From Lichenicola cladoniae (GTDB taxonomy: Bacteria; Pseudomonadota; Alphaproteobacteria; Acetobacterales; Acetobacteraceae), in the NCBI RefSeq assembly GCF_013201075.1, contig NZ_CP053708.1, positions 4,735,762-4,799,761 of the forward strand: a DNA stretch of 64,000 nucleotides, given 5' to 3'. This document shows positions 1 through 9,505 of the stretch, piece by piece. Each line of letters begins with the position of its first letter. Position 1 is the first letter of the stretch. The translations under genes and the position numbers were made by a program. The notes beneath the pieces were generated by a model. It saw nothing but the letters and a program-made list of their open reading frames with translations. It ran no database searches and was not told the origin of the DNA.

Positions 1-681
1 GTCGGTCGCCGCCCGCCAGACCGCTTCGGCCACGTCAATCGACCGAGTGATCAAGCCTGGGTTTTCGAAATTCGCGAAGACGCCCTGGGCGATGGCAGAA
101 TAAGGTTCCGGAATGCCGTTCTGCATACGAGTTCGGGCGTTGTCGCCGAAGCTAGTCTCCGGAGCCAGTCCAGGAAGCACCAGGTTCACGCGCACGTTGA
201 ACTGCGCCACTTCCAGCGCGAGAGATTCCGAGAACGCGTTCACCGCAGCTTTGCTGGCTGTATAGACCGACAAAAGATGGAGCGGCTTCAGGGTCACGGT
301 CGACGTGACATTGATGACGACCCCGGCGTTCCGCTCCCTGAACTGGGGCAGGACAGCCTGAATCATAGCCATCGTGCCGAAGGTGTTGGTCTCGAAGACG
401 TCGCGGATCGTCTCCATCGACGTGCCTTCAAGGGCATTCAGCACTCCGACGCCCGCGTTGTTGACCAGGACGTCGATAGGCCCGGCCGTGTCTACGGACA
501 CGCGAATGCTTTCCGGGTCCGTGACATCGAGAGGCAGGATCCGCAGCCGCTCGGACCGGGGCAGCAGATCTTCGCGCGGCGTGCGCATTGTCGCGATGAC
601 TGTCCACTCGCGATCGAGAAAATAGCGGGCAGTCTCCAGACCGAATCCGGACGAACAACCGGTGATCAAGATGGTCTTCAT
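1..681 (-). CDS. SDR-family oxidoreductase (partial, runs off the window start)
   Basis: Short-chain dehydrogenase/reductase, probably NAD(P)H-dependent; substrate unknown. The reading starts at an ATG at 679-681 (MKTILITG). The Rossmann glycine motif TGCSSGFG lies at about residues 7-14, the NNAG segment follows in the middle, and the active-site YTASK (YxxxK) comes later. The frame is open to base 1, so about 227 residues are present and the C-terminus is missing. It is divergent from an AraC regulator whose start lies less than 80 bases away, a common arrangement in which the AraC protein controls the reductase; that link is inference. Confidence 0.88.
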   Translation of the reverse strand, partial: MKTILITGCSSGFGLETARYFLDREWTVIATMRTPREDLLPRSERLRILPLDVTDPESIRVSVDTAGPIDVLVNNAGVGVLNALEGTSMETIRDVFETNTFGTMAMIQAVLPQFRERNAGVVINVTSTVTLKPLHLLSVYTASKAAVNAFSESLALEVAQFNVRVNLVLPGLAPETSFGDNARTRMQNGIPEPYSAIAQGVFANFENPGLITRSIDVAEAVWRAATD

Positions 682-756
682 GGGAGGCTCCTGTAGTTGT
701 TCTACCAGACTAAAATAGGTATTGGCAGTCGGACGTGCTACGATCGCAAGTCCGGA

Positions 757-1683
757 ATGTATGTCCCAGAGTCCAGATTGAGCGATCCGCTTGCCGAGAT
801 TGTTACCTTGCTCCAGCCGAGCGCCTCGTTCTCGAAGGTTGTCGAAGGCGCGGGCCAGTGGCGGGTCAGCCGCGTGGAGGCGGGGCGTCCGTTCTACTCC
901 GTGATCCTGGGCGGTTCGCTGCGCCTTGCAGTTTATGGACACGAGGAGATGACCCTCGAGACGGGCGACTTCGTTCTGATCCCGGCCGCGTATGACTTCA
1001 CGATGTCCAGCCTCGAACCGGTGACTGTGAAGGATGCCGGGACATATCCGATAGAGTTGACGCCGGGACAGTTCCGGATCGGTTGCCAAGACGGACCGCC
1101 TGATGTTCGAGCGCTCATTGGCTATTGCGTGTTCGGCTCGTCAGACGCGTCCCTGCTGGTGTCCCTCCTTCCGCAGCTCATCCACGTTCGCGGCGAGAGC
1201 AGGTTAGCGACCCTCGTGCAACTCGTGGATGAGGAGTCCAGGCAAAGGCGCCCTGGCCGAGACGTCATTCTGGCGCATCTGCTCGAGGTCATCCTCATCG
1301 AGGCACTCCGCTCCACCAAGGGGCCTGGGACATCGCCGGGGCTGGTGCGGGGGCTTGGCGACGAACGTCTCGCCACCGCTCTGCGGCTCATGCACGAACG
1401 GCCTACCCATCCTTGGACGGTCGCGGAGTTGGCAAGGAAGACGGCGCTTTCCAGATCGACATTCTTCGAGCGGTTCAGACGGGCGGTGGGCGTCGCCCCG
1501 ATGGAGTATCTGCTCCATTGGCGGATGGCCCTGGCGAAGGATCTGCTGCGGCGGGAAGGCGGTGGCGTCGCCGAAGTGGCGCAAAGCGTGGGGTACAGCT
1601 CCGCAAGCACGTTCAGCGTCGCGTTCGCTCGCCACGTCGGCTTGCCGCCCATGCGATATGCGCGCGAGCAACGGGATGCCTGA
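757..1683 (+). CDS. AraC-family transcriptional regulator
   Basis: DNA-binding regulator with an N-terminal cupin-type sensing domain and a C-terminal AraC helix-turn-helix pair. The N-terminal part (DPLAEIVTLLQP, later GDFVLIPAAYDFTMSS) is typical of the cupin_6 AraC group. The C-terminal third holds the two HTH units (WTVAELARKTALSRSTFFERF and VAEVAQSVGYSSASTFSVAF). I chose the ATG at 757 because family homology begins just after it; an in-frame TTG at 697 would add 20 unlikely residues. It is divergent from the SDR gene, which it may regulate, and convergent with the broken MFS gene downstream. Confidence 0.9.
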   Translation: MYVPESRLSDPLAEIVTLLQPSASFSKVVEGAGQWRVSRVEAGRPFYSVILGGSLRLAVYGHEEMTLETGDFVLIPAAYDFTMSSLEPVTVKDAGTYPIELTPGQFRIGCQDGPPDVRALIGYCVFGSSDASLLVSLLPQLIHVRGESRLATLVQLVDEESRQRRPGRDVILAHLLEVILIEALRSTKGPGTSPGLVRGLGDERLATALRLMHERPTHPWTVAELARKTALSRSTFFERFRRAVGVAPMEYLLHWRMALAKDLLRREGGGVAEVAQSVGYSSASTFSVAFARHVGLPPMRYAREQRDA

Positions 1684-1767
1684 TGCACCTTGTGACCTGA
1701 GTAAGCGCGATGTTCGGGCAGTGCGAGCAAGTCCGGCATGATCGAGAAGGCAAGCAAGGCAATGACT

Positions 1768-2158
1768 TTAGGCGACCTCAATTTCGCGTCCATCGCGTAA
1801 CCTCGGAGCGCATGCCGTAAACCATGCTGAGAAGACTGCGATGAGCAGAAAGATGCCGACGATCGTCGACTTCAGACCTATGAGATTACCGATCAATCCT
1901 GCAGCCAGCGATCCTACAGTCGCTGCGCCGTAAGTCACCGCTCCATAGAGCGATGCCAATGCACCTTGACGGGCGGGCTCGCTCCCCTTGGTCAGCACCA
2001 CCAGTGACAACCGATAGGCGAGCCCTGTGCCGAAGCCCAGGACAGGGAAGCCGAGCAGCGCCACCAGCGGGTGCCCGATCGCAACCCCAACAGGAACCAG
2101 CACTGCCCCGGCAACCATTGCAGACAAGCCCGAAACCCAGGGCGCGATGCGGTGGCTG
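1768..2158 (-). pseudogene. MFS transporter, C-terminal fragment (3' part of a gene split by IS21)
   Basis: Reads as the last transmembrane segments of a major facilitator superfamily permease, from RIAPWVSGLSAMVAGAV through GLIGNLIGLKSTIVGIF to the stop. It has no start of its own: its upstream neighbour is the left end of an IS21-type element, and the matching 5' part of the gene lies beyond that element (4674-5530). Reading the two parts together places ARLARMA directly before HRIAPW, giving one continuous MFS protein. Function before disruption is unknown beyond drug/metabolite efflux-like MFS. Confidence 0.85.
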
Positions 2159-2215
2159 TGACAACGAATTTTGGCCCAGTTGTGCTGATGAATTCTGGCC
2201 CACCTCCCGGTGTTT

Positions 2216-2253
2216 GACGTGCTGGTCCTGGCCGCGGCCAGGACCAGCACGTC
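2216..2253. terminator. 38-bp perfect palindrome downstream of istB
   Basis: From GACGTGCTGGTCC at 2216 to its exact reverse complement ending at 2253, the 38 bases form a loopless perfect palindrome centred on GGCCGCGGCC. It lies between the istB stop and the left end of the element. It probably acts as a bidirectional transcription terminator, though no T-tract follows. The palindrome is seen directly; the terminator role is inference. Confidence 0.55.
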
Positions 2254-2277
2254 GGTCGTCTTCTTGGGTTCGCGGTG

Positions 2278-3042
2278 TCAGGGCTTGGGCGCTTTGCGCT
2301 GTGCCGTCGTACGGCGGAACCGATAGGAGTCTGTGCCGGTCGTGATGATGTGCGCGCGGTCAGTCAGGCGATCGATCAGCGCCTTGCACAGACGCGGGTT
2401 GGGGATGACCTGTGACCATTCGGAGAATGGCAGGTTGGTTGTGACGATCACCGCCGCCTTCTCCGCCCTGTCGGCGATGACCTGGAACATCAGCTCGCAA
2501 GCGGTTTCGGCGAGCGGCACGTAGCCCAGTTCGTCGATGCAGATCAGGTCCAGCCGCTCCCAACGACCCAGCGCGCGGCTGAGCTGGTTGGCGTGCGCCG
2601 CCTCGGCCAGCTCGTTGACCAATGCCGTTGCCGTGGTGAACCGGACCCGTCGCCGCTGCCGGCAGGCGGCCACGCACAAGCCCGTCGCCAGATGGGTCTT
2701 TCCCGTGCCGGCATCGCCGACCAGCAGGATCGGCTCTGCCCTGGTTATGTAGTCGCCTTCGGCCAATGTCCGCAGTTGAGTGGCGGCAACCCCGGAGCGG
2801 TCGAATTCGAACGCGTCGAGGGTTTTCATGCGCGGCAGTCTGGCCTCGTGCAGCAGCCGCGCAATCGCCCGGCTCTCGCGCTCCTCCATCTCGGCGGCCA
2901 GCAGCGCCTCGAGGTAGCCGATGTGGGAGTGTCCCTCGCGGGTGGCGGCGTCTGCCAGCCGCGCGAACTGGCCGCCGATCGTCGGCATGCGCAGCGCCTT
3001 GCAGTGCTGCCGGATGGCTTGGTCCTGGAGGTCGGCCATCAT
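2278..3042 (-). CDS. istB: IS21-family transposition helper ATPase IstB
   Basis: AAA+ ATPase, related to DnaC, that assists the IstA transposase in target capture. The 254-residue length is normal for the family. Visible motifs are Walker [10 protein letters not shown] at mid-protein and a Walker B-like [11 protein letters not shown]. Its ATG at 3042 overlaps the istA stop codon, the usual translational coupling. The stop is followed by a long perfect palindrome inside the element. Confidence 0.95.
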   Translation of the reverse strand: MMADLQDQAIRQHCKALRMPTIGGQFARLADAATREGHSHIGYLEALLAAEMEERESRAIARLLHEARLPRMKTLDAFEFDRSGVAATQLRTLAEGDYITRAEPILLVGDAGTGKTHLATGLCVAACRQRRRVRFTTATALVNELAEAAHANQLSRALGRWERLDLICIDELGYVPLAETACELMFQVIADRAEKAAVIVTTNLPFSEWSQVIPNPRLCKALIDRLTDRAHIITTGTDSYRFRRTTAQRKAPKP

Positions 3043-4580
3043 GCCGTGCCCGCGCAGGGCGCCGAGAGCAGCACGTCATACTCGGCCATCGTCGGCATCG
3101 GCCGGTCGTAACGGGCCAGTTCGCCAACATCGACCGCACAGGGTTGGCCTTTGCGCAGCGCTGCTTCTGTCAGCAGATAACGCACCGCCGCCACGTCACA
3201 GGCCCCAAGCGACACCGCCGCGGTGACCGCGACGCGCAGCTTGTCGTGGCCGAACTCCTGCCCCAGCGCCACGACCGCCACCATGGCGCGGGTGCCATTC
3301 TGTTTGCCGTGCCTGGCCAGCAGCCGCTCCCAGAGTTCGTCGTAGCAGGCGGGCCAGCGACCGGCCGCGCGCCATTGTGCCAGCGGCTTGGAGCCTGCAA
3401 AGGCGCCTGGCTTGTGGCTCAGCACGTCCAGGTAATGCTCAAGGTCCAGCACCTGCTGGCGACGGCTGTGGCAGCGCTCGTGCCGTGCAACCCGGCGGCC
3501 GGCGTGCCAGATTTCGACGTGCAGCGGATATACGCGTGCTTCCACCCGCGTGCCCGCGCGGAGCGGCACCGAGTAGGCGTTGGTCTTGACCATCACGCAG
3601 CCCTGCTTGTCGACCAGAGGTGTCGTCACGTCCGCTAGATCGAATCCTTCGGGCACACGCGCCAGAAGATGCGGGCGCTCCGCCGCCATGGCGATGCCGA
3701 CAGGCTCCGTGCGGCCATCCAGGATCCGCGCCTCGTCGTGACGGCACCCGGTCAGCAACAGCGCATTCAGGGCGTCCAGGTCGGCAACATGGGGCACCGG
3801 GACAAGGTGGTTGCGGCGGAAGTAGCCGCCCTCTCCCTCGATGCCGCCTTTCTCATGACCCTCGCCGGGCGTGCAGAACTCCGCCTGGAAACGCCAATGC
3901 GAACGGAACGCCACGAACCGGACCGTCTCCTCCCGCCGGTAGCCCCGCAGGATTTTGCGCACCGCGCTGGCCAGATTGTCGTAACGCAGCAGCCGGAACA
4001 CGCCGCCGAAATAATCGAACGCATGCTCGTGCGCTTCGAGAAACGCCTGTTGCGTCGCATGCAGATACGCCCGGTGGAACGCCGCCCCGCTAGCCATCGA
4101 GCGCATCGCGAACACCTGCACCCTGGTCCGCTCGTCGCCCAGATCGACCCAGGCCTCATACCAATCCACCTGGGCCTCGACGCCCACGGCGTAGCTCTGC
4201 GGCACGAACGTCTCGCGCCGGACCAGGCCCAGGGCCCGTTTGCGGGACCGAACATGGTTGCGCACGGTAGACTCCGCGACAGCCGCGTCCGGAAACTCGG
4301 TCAGGATCCGGCGGTAGATGCGCCGTGCCGTATGCCGCTGCTTGCGCGGCGCACGTCGATCCTCGTCCAGCACCTGATCGATGAACGCCATGACCAGGCC
4401 GAGTTTTGGCTGCGCTCGCGCCGGGTAGCGATGCGCCGGCGGCACCGCACCGACGATCGCCTGCCGCACCATCCGTCGATGAACCCCGAACTTGGCCGCC
4501 ACACCGGCAATCGTGCCGACGCCAAATTCATGCTCCTGACGCAGCTGCTCGAACAATTCCACTCTGGCTTTCCAATCCAC
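3039..4580 (-). CDS. istA: IS21-family transposase IstA
   Basis: DDE-type transposase of 513 residues. An N-terminal helix-turn-helix region (about 20-60) is followed by the integrase core with candidate acidic residues in QVDWYE, RYDNL and the [13 protein letters not shown] segment. It starts at GTG 4578-4580, preceded by a strong AGGAGG seven to eight bases upstream. It appears intact, so the element may still be active. Confidence 0.95.
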   Translation of the reverse strand: MDWKARVELFEQLRQEHEFGVGTIAGVAAKFGVHRRMVRQAIVGAVPPAHRYPARAQPKLGLVMAFIDQVLDEDRRAPRKQRHTARRIYRRILTEFPDAAVAESTVRNHVRSRKRALGLVRRETFVPQSYAVGVEAQVDWYEAWVDLGDERTRVQVFAMRSMASGAAFHRAYLHATQQAFLEAHEHAFDYFGGVFRLLRYDNLASAVRKILRGYRREETVRFVAFRSHWRFQAEFCTPGEGHEKGGIEGEGGYFRRNHLVPVPHVADLDALNALLLTGCRHDEARILDGRTEPVGIAMAAERPHLLARVPEGFDLADVTTPLVDKQGCVMVKTNAYSVPLRAGTRVEARVYPLHVEIWHAGRRVARHERCHSRRQQVLDLEHYLDVLSHKPGAFAGSKPLAQWRAAGRWPACYDELWERLLARHGKQNGTRAMVAVVALGQEFGHDKLRVAVTAAVSLGACDVAAVRYLLTEAALRKGQPCAVDVGELARYDRPMPTMAEYDVLLSAPCAGTA

Positions 4581-4673
4581 TCCGAGCCTCCTGGCAGAAC
4601 CAGGATGACCGTAGGTTGAGGGACGGAAGGTGGGCCAAAATCCGTCAGCACTCTGGGCCAGAATTCGCTAGCA

Positions 4674-5530
4674 GAGCCATGCGGGCCAGGCGCGCGCTGA
4701 AGATCTGCGCAAGTGAACTGCTCAACAGGTAAGCAACGATCCCGATCGCGATGATTGATCCGGGGCCATCCATGTCCGCGAAGAAGCTCGGCAACAGCGA
4801 GAGCGCGAGGCTGATTGTCACCCAAGACAGGCTGCCAAGTGCCAAGGGGATCCATTGCTGGCGAATGACTGGTGCGATGCTGCGCAGCGTGACCGAACCA
4901 TGTGCTGTCAGGGTCGCCCGGTTCATATCCCGGTTTCGAACGAGGACGGGGACGAGGATAACGAGAAGGACGAGGCTGATGACTGTATGGCCGAGAAATG
5001 TGACGGCCGCAGCATTGTGTCCGAAGGCGAGGATGCAGATTTCCGTCAGTGAAGTGCCGACGACGGCTCCGGCAAGATTACCGGTCGCCGAGATCGCACG
5101 CCCGCGAGCGCCGAAGGCCGTGACAACCAGAGCCGAGGCCGATCCCGTCCCGAACCCGCCTGCAAGGCCCGTCAGGGCGCGGCCAATCATCAGGCCTGGG
5201 AGTGCTTGCCGTCGCGAGCACGGCGTCGCCAAGCATCACCACTGCTAGAGCAACGCAAAGGAACAGCGGCGACCATCGCACCAGTCGCGGCTGCGATAGC
5301 ACCAGCAGGACGATGCAGAGCACGCCCACGTAGCACACCATCGTCATGCTGATCTCGAGCGGGTCGAGCCTGAGGGTCTGCCGGAAGATCGGCAGCAGCG
5401 GGTGCATCGCATTCGAGGAGACGAGCAGGTTGGCGAAGGCCAAGGCGGCCAGAACGCCTTGCGCGGAACGCAAGGGAAGACGGGCGGGCTGCGCGTCAAG
5501 CCGTATAGATGCTGCCGAAAGATTGCTCAT
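4674..5530 (-). pseudogene. MFS transporter, N-terminal fragment (frameshifted and cut by IS21)
   Basis: The 5' part of the same MFS gene as 1768-2158. The start MSNLSAASIRL at 5530 leads into VLAALAFANLLVSSNAMHP. Near 5200 the frame is lost: one frame reads GDAVLATASTPR and runs on into non-homologous residues, while continuing MFS homology (QALPGLMIGRALTGLAGGFG) is in the neighbouring frame. A second break comes at 4673, where the IS21 element begins after LARMA. The gene therefore has two independent lesions. It is probably an arabinose-efflux-like MFS; the substrate is unknown. Confidence 0.82.
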
Positions 5531-5605
5531 GCGATGGTCTCGCGCGTCATACCAAGCATGGAGCAAGCAACAGGCGACAGGGTCTTGTCCTTCATACTGC
5601 AGAGC

Positions 5606-5800
5606 TTAGCATCTTGCCGCCGCACCTGGGTTCCCCACCGCGATCATATGGCAGAAGTCGATTAACGCCCTGGTTCTGGAAGACGGCAAGTGGCGGGAGG
5701 GATGGTAGGCGTGCAGCGGAAACGTCTCGTCCGGCCAACGGGGGAAGAGCTCAACGAGCGCTCCGCTGGTGAGCATTGCCTCGCTGCCGCTCCCCTTGGC
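5606..5800 (-). pseudogene. LysR-family regulator, C-terminal remnant
   Basis: The minus strand reads SGALVELFPRWPDETFPLHA followed by YHPSRHLPSSRTRALIDFC and a TAA stop at 5606-5608. This matches the conserved tail of LysR-family effector-binding domains (a PLH-x-YP-SRHLP-like motif, then R-x-hIDF). No HTH-coding sequence or start is present upstream, so only the last 55-60 codons survive. The upstream limit is approximate. It lies between the broken MFS gene and dnaE2. Confidence 0.55.
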
Positions 5801-5971
5801 AGCTCGAGTAGTTGTTGAAATAACACAGATGGTAATGAGCTCTTAACGCAACGAGATGGATGACCAGCTTTAAGCTCATCAGTGTGACTAGAGCGATGCA
5901 GCAAAGCTGCGTCTCGCAACGGCAGACAATGTGATCATCATCACTAAGCTAAGAATGTGTCCCTGCTCACA

Positions 5972-8900
5972 CTACCGAAAATCGCGCGTCGGCACCTTGA
6001 TGCCTGACCTGATGTGCAGGTCAGGCACATAGATGTCGCGTATTTTTCGCCCGCCCGGGCCAGCTCCGGGCCCATCGCGTGGATCACGCGCCGCCGGATG
6101 CGTCACCACATCACCTCGGCCATGCTCGATCGGGAACGGGTCGTCCTGGTCACCCACCGACCGCAACAGTTGGGACAGATCTTCCAGGTGATCCGTCACG
6201 ACGTGCACCACCTCGCCTTCACGCTGCACCTTACCGTGGCAGGCGATCATCCCCGCCGACAGCACCAAGCGACGTTGCTTCTCGAAACGGTCCGGCCACA
6301 GGACCAGGTTGGCCACGCCGGTCTCGTCCTCGATGGTGATGAACATGACCCCCTTCGCCGACCCCGGCTTCTGTCGCACCAGCACGATCCCCGGCACGAT
6401 GATGCGGCGACCGTCGCGCGTGTTGCGCAGGTCGGCACAGCAGATCATCCGTTTGGCCTGTAGCATCGGCCGGATGAACGACACTGGATGGCTGCGGAGA
6501 CTCAGCCCAAGGCTTCGGTAATCCTCCACCACCTCGCGTCCATCGCGCATCGGCACCATGACAACCGGAGGCTCGACAAGCTCGGGTCGCGGTCGGCGCT
6601 CGATATCTGCTGCTGCGAAAAGCGGCAGGGCGGTGTCGACCAGCCCCTTCACCTGCCACAGCGCCTGGCGCCGATCGAGCCCAAGGCTCTGGAACGCATC
6701 CGCTTCCGCCAGCCGTTCGAGTGCTGCCGCCGGGATGTCCGCGCGACGCCAGATCTCCTCGACGCTGGCGTAGGGCACGTCGCCTCGGTTTGCGACGAGC
6801 TGCGCTCCATCCTGGTTGGCCAACCCCTTTGCCAGACGCAGGCCAAGCCGCACCGCCATCCCCGGCCCGTTGTCCCGCCGCGGCTCCAGCGTGCAGTCCC
6901 AGCGTGACGCATTGACGCAGACCGGCCTGACCTCAACGCCATGTTCGCGTGCATCCCGCACCACCTGCGCCGGGGCATAGAACCCCATCGGCTGGCTGTT
7001 CAGCAGGGCTGTGCAGAACACGTCCGGGTGGTGGCACTTCATCCAGCTGCTGGCGTAGGCGATCAGCGCGAAGCTGGCGGCGTGGCTCTCCGGAAACCCA
7101 TACGAGCCGAAGCCCTCGAGCTGGCTAAAGGTGCGCTCGGCATAGCTGCGTTCGTAATCCTTGCCGACCATCCCCTCGATCAGCTTGTCCTTGAAGTGGC
7201 TGACGCCGCCGGTGAACTTGAAGGTCGCCATCGACCGCCGCAACTGGTCGGCCTCGCCCGGCGTGAAGCCCGCGCACTGGATCGCGACCTGCATCGCCTG
7301 CTCCTGGAACAGCGGGATGCCCAGCGTCTTGCCCAGCACGCGACGCAGCTCCTCCTTGGGATACTCGACCGGTTCCTTGCCCTCACGACGGCGCAGGTAC
7401 GGATGCACCATGTCGCCCTGGATCGGGCCCGGGCGCACGATTGCGACCTGCACCACCAGGTCGTAGAACGTCACCGGCTTCAGCCGCGGCAGCATGGACA
7501 TCTGCGCTCGGCTCTCGATCTGGAAGGTGCCGAGCGTGTCCGCCTTGCGGATCATCGCGTAGGTGGCCGGATCCTCGGCCGGGATGGTGGCGACGTCCAT
7601 CGTCACGCCGTGATGCTCCTGCAGCAGCTCGAACGAGCGGCGCATGCAGCCGAGCATGCCGAGGCCGAGCACATCGACCTTCATGAACTTGAGCGCGTCG
7701 ATGTCGTCCTTGTCCCACTCGATCACCTGCCGGTCGGCCATCGCAGCAGGCTCGATCGGCACCAGATCGTCGAGCCGGTCCTGGGTCAGCACGAAACCGC
7801 CGGGGTGCGTTCCCAACTGGCGTGGAAAGCCGACCAGCTCCTGCGCGAGCTGCAAGGTCAGCCGCAGACGTCGATCCGCCATGTTCAGGTTCAGCTCGGC
7901 GACATGTTCCTCGGTCACGCCATCCCGCGACCAGCTTGAAACCTGGCTGGCCAGTGCGGCAGTCACATCCTCCGTCAGCCCCATGACCTTGCCGACGTCA
8001 CGGACGGCACCCCGGGAGCGGAAGCGCATGACGGTGCAGCACAGCGCCGCCCGGTCGCGGCCGTAGCGCTGGTAGACCCACTGGATCACCTCCTCGCGGC
8101 GCTCGCTCTCGAAGTCGACGTCGATGTCCGGCGGCTCGCGCCGCTCGGCCGAGATGAAGCGCTCGAACAGCAGCCCACTCCGGACCGGGTCGATCGAGGT
8201 GATGCCGAGCACATAGCAGACCGCCGAGTTGGCCGCCGATCCGCGGCCCTGGCACAGGATCTCCTTGGAGCGCGCATAACGAACGATGCTATTCACCGTC
8301 AGGAAGTACGACGCGTAGTCGAGCCCGGCGATCAGATCGAGCTCGTGCCGCAGCTGCTTCGCGACATCCCCCGGCAGGCCGTCCGGATAGTGCAACGGGA
8401 TGCTGTCACGCACCGCCCGCTCCAGCGCTCGCTGCGGTGTCTCGCCCGGCACGTCGGCCTCGTCCGGATACTGGTAGCGCAGCTCCGCCAAGCTGAAGGT
8501 GCAGCGCCGGGCGATCTCCACCGTTCGCTGCAGGGCCTCGGGATAGGCTCCGAACAGGCGCCACATCTCAACAGGGCTTTTGAGATGGCGGTCGGCAAAC
8601 CGCTCCTTGCGGAAGCCTGCCTCATCGATGGTGCAGCCCTCGCGGATGCAGGTCACCACGTCCTGCAGGATGCGACGGTCCGGCGCGTGGAACAGCACGT
8701 CGCCGGTGACCACGGTCGGAATGCGGGCAGCCTGGGCGAGATCGTGCAATCGCCGCAGCCGGACGGCATCGCCCGGGCGACGGCGGAGTGTCAGCGATAG
8801 ATAGCAACGGTCGCCGAAATTCTCGCGCATCCTGCGGAGCTCGCTCTCCAGGCGGGCGTCGGCTTTGTCGGGGAGCAGGATCAGCAGCAGCCCTTCGCCA

Positions 8901-9244
8901 AGGGACACGAGATCCTTCCAGGTGATGTCGAAGCCGCCTTTTCCGGCCCGGCCTTTTCCCAGCGTCAGCAGGCGGCACAGCCGGGAGTAGGCGGCCCGGT
9001 CGGTCGGGTAGACGAGCAACGGCAGCCCGTCGCGTAGCTCCAGGCGGCAGCCGACGATCAGCGGAATACCCACCTCCTCGGCACGCGCATGCGCGCGAGC
9101 AATCCCTGCCAGGGTGTTGTGGTCGGTGATGGCGATCGCTTCGAGGCCGAGTTCCTTGGCGGCCAGGAACAGCTCCTCGACGTGACTGGCACCGCGCAGG
9201 AACGAATAGTTCGAGGTGGCCTGCAGCTCGACGTAGTCGGGCAT
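5972..9244 (-). CDS. dnaE2: Error-prone DNA polymerase DnaE2 (ImuC)
   Basis: C-family translesion polymerase that extends past DNA lesions together with ImuA and ImuB during the SOS response. The 1090 residues begin with a PHP domain ([21 protein letters not shown], then ITDHNTLAG), followed by the polymerase core ([33 protein letters not shown]) and a C-terminal OB-fold region ([19 protein letters not shown]). The start at 9244 follows nine bases after the small ORF upstream. It is the last gene of imuA-imuB-ORF-dnaE2 and should share the LexA box at 11740. Confidence 0.96.
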   Translation of the reverse strand: MPDYVELQATSNYSFLRGASHVEELFLAAKELGLEAIAITDHNTLAGIARAHARAEEVGIPLIVGCRLELRDGLPLLVYPTDRAAYSRLCRLLTLGKGRAGKGGFDITWKDLVSLGEGLLLILLPDKADARLESELRRMRENFGDRCYLSLTLRRRPGDAVRLRRLHDLAQAARIPTVVTGDVLFHAPDRRILQDVVTCIREGCTIDEAGFRKERFADRHLKSPVEMWRLFGAYPEALQRTVEIARRCTFSLAELRYQYPDEADVPGETPQRALERAVRDSIPLHYPDGLPGDVAKQLRHELDLIAGLDYASYFLTVNSIVRYARSKEILCQGRGSAANSAVCYVLGITSIDPVRSGLLFERFISAERREPPDIDVDFESERREEVIQWVYQRYGRDRAALCCTVMRFRSRGAVRDVGKVMGLTEDVTAALASQVSSWSRDGVTEEHVAELNLNMADRRLRLTLQLAQELVGFPRQLGTHPGGFVLTQDRLDDLVPIEPAAMADRQVIEWDKDDIDALKFMKVDVLGLGMLGCMRRSFELLQEHHGVTMDVATIPAEDPATYAMIRKADTLGTFQIESRAQMSMLPRLKPVTFYDLVVQVAIVRPGPIQGDMVHPYLRRREGKEPVEYPKEELRRVLGKTLGIPLFQEQAMQVAIQCAGFTPGEADQLRRSMATFKFTGGVSHFKDKLIEGMVGKDYERSYAERTFSQLEGFGSYGFPESHAASFALIAYASSWMKCHHPDVFCTALLNSQPMGFYAPAQVVRDAREHGVEVRPVCVNASRWDCTLEPRRDNGPGMAVRLGLRLAKGLANQDGAQLVANRGDVPYASVEEIWRRADIPAAALERLAEADAFQSLGLDRRQALWQVKGLVDTALPLFAAADIERRPRPELVEPPVVMVPMRDGREVVEDYRSLGLSLRSHPVSFIRPMLQAKRMICCADLRNTRDGRRIIVPGIVLVRQKPGSAKGVMFITIEDETGVANLVLWPDRFEKQRRLVLSAGMIACHGKVQREGEVVHVVTDHLEDLSQLLRSVGDQDDPFPIEHGRGDVVTHPAARDPRDGPGAGPGGRKIRDIYVPDLHIRSGIKVPTRDFR

Positions 9245-9253
9245 GAGCGTTGC

Positions 9254-9493
9254 TCAGTCCGAGTTCGGGTGCCGGTGCCGACTGGTCGACGGTGCCGTCG
9301 CGCCCGGTCGTTTCATCAGGACGTAGCCCGATCGTTCGAGGTGCTGGACCAGCCGCTCGGCGGTAATGCGCGCCATGGCATCATCGGCATGGCGCACCCG
9401 TTTCCGGCCGTCGAAGCGCAGCGCGAATGAAAGGCTCTGCTCGATTTCCTCGTGGCTCGCGAGGCGCAGGTTGAGTTTGTCGTCGTCGCTCAT
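9254..9493 (-). CDS. Small conserved-position protein between imuB and dnaE2
   Basis: A 79-residue hypothetical protein (MSDDDKLNLRLASHEEIEQS...), basic towards its C-terminus, with no recognised domain. It sits between imuB and dnaE2 with only a few bases on either side, so it is probably translated as part of the mutasome operon. An in-frame GTG at 9505 is an alternative start. It resembles short helical adaptor proteins only in size; no function is assigned. Confidence 0.6.
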   Translation of the reverse strand: MSDDDKLNLRLASHEEIEQSLSFALRFDGRKRVRHADDAMARITAERLVQHLERSGYVLMKRPGATAPSTSRHRHPNSD

Positions 9494-9505
9494 CGCATCA
9501 CGCAC

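Larger units (their letters stand above)
2159..4673. mobile_element. IS21-family insertion sequence carrying istA and istB
   Basis: About 2.5 kb. Both ends carry two related copies of a GAATTyTGGCCCA-like repeat: left copies near 2165-2178 and 2190-2203, right copies, inverted, near 4629-4642 and 4651-4667. Multiple terminal repeats and TG...CA termini are characteristic of IS21. The termini chosen are TG at 2159 and CA at 4673, each six bases outside a CGAATT. No clean target duplication is visible, so the exact ends could be off by a few bases. The element sits inside an MFS gene in the same orientation. Confidence 0.82.

Noticed and set aside
2151..2158. Target-site duplication for the IS21 element (2151-2158 against 4674-4681)
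   Set aside because: GGTGGCTG and GAGCCATG do not match in direct orientation, so no duplication is claimed.
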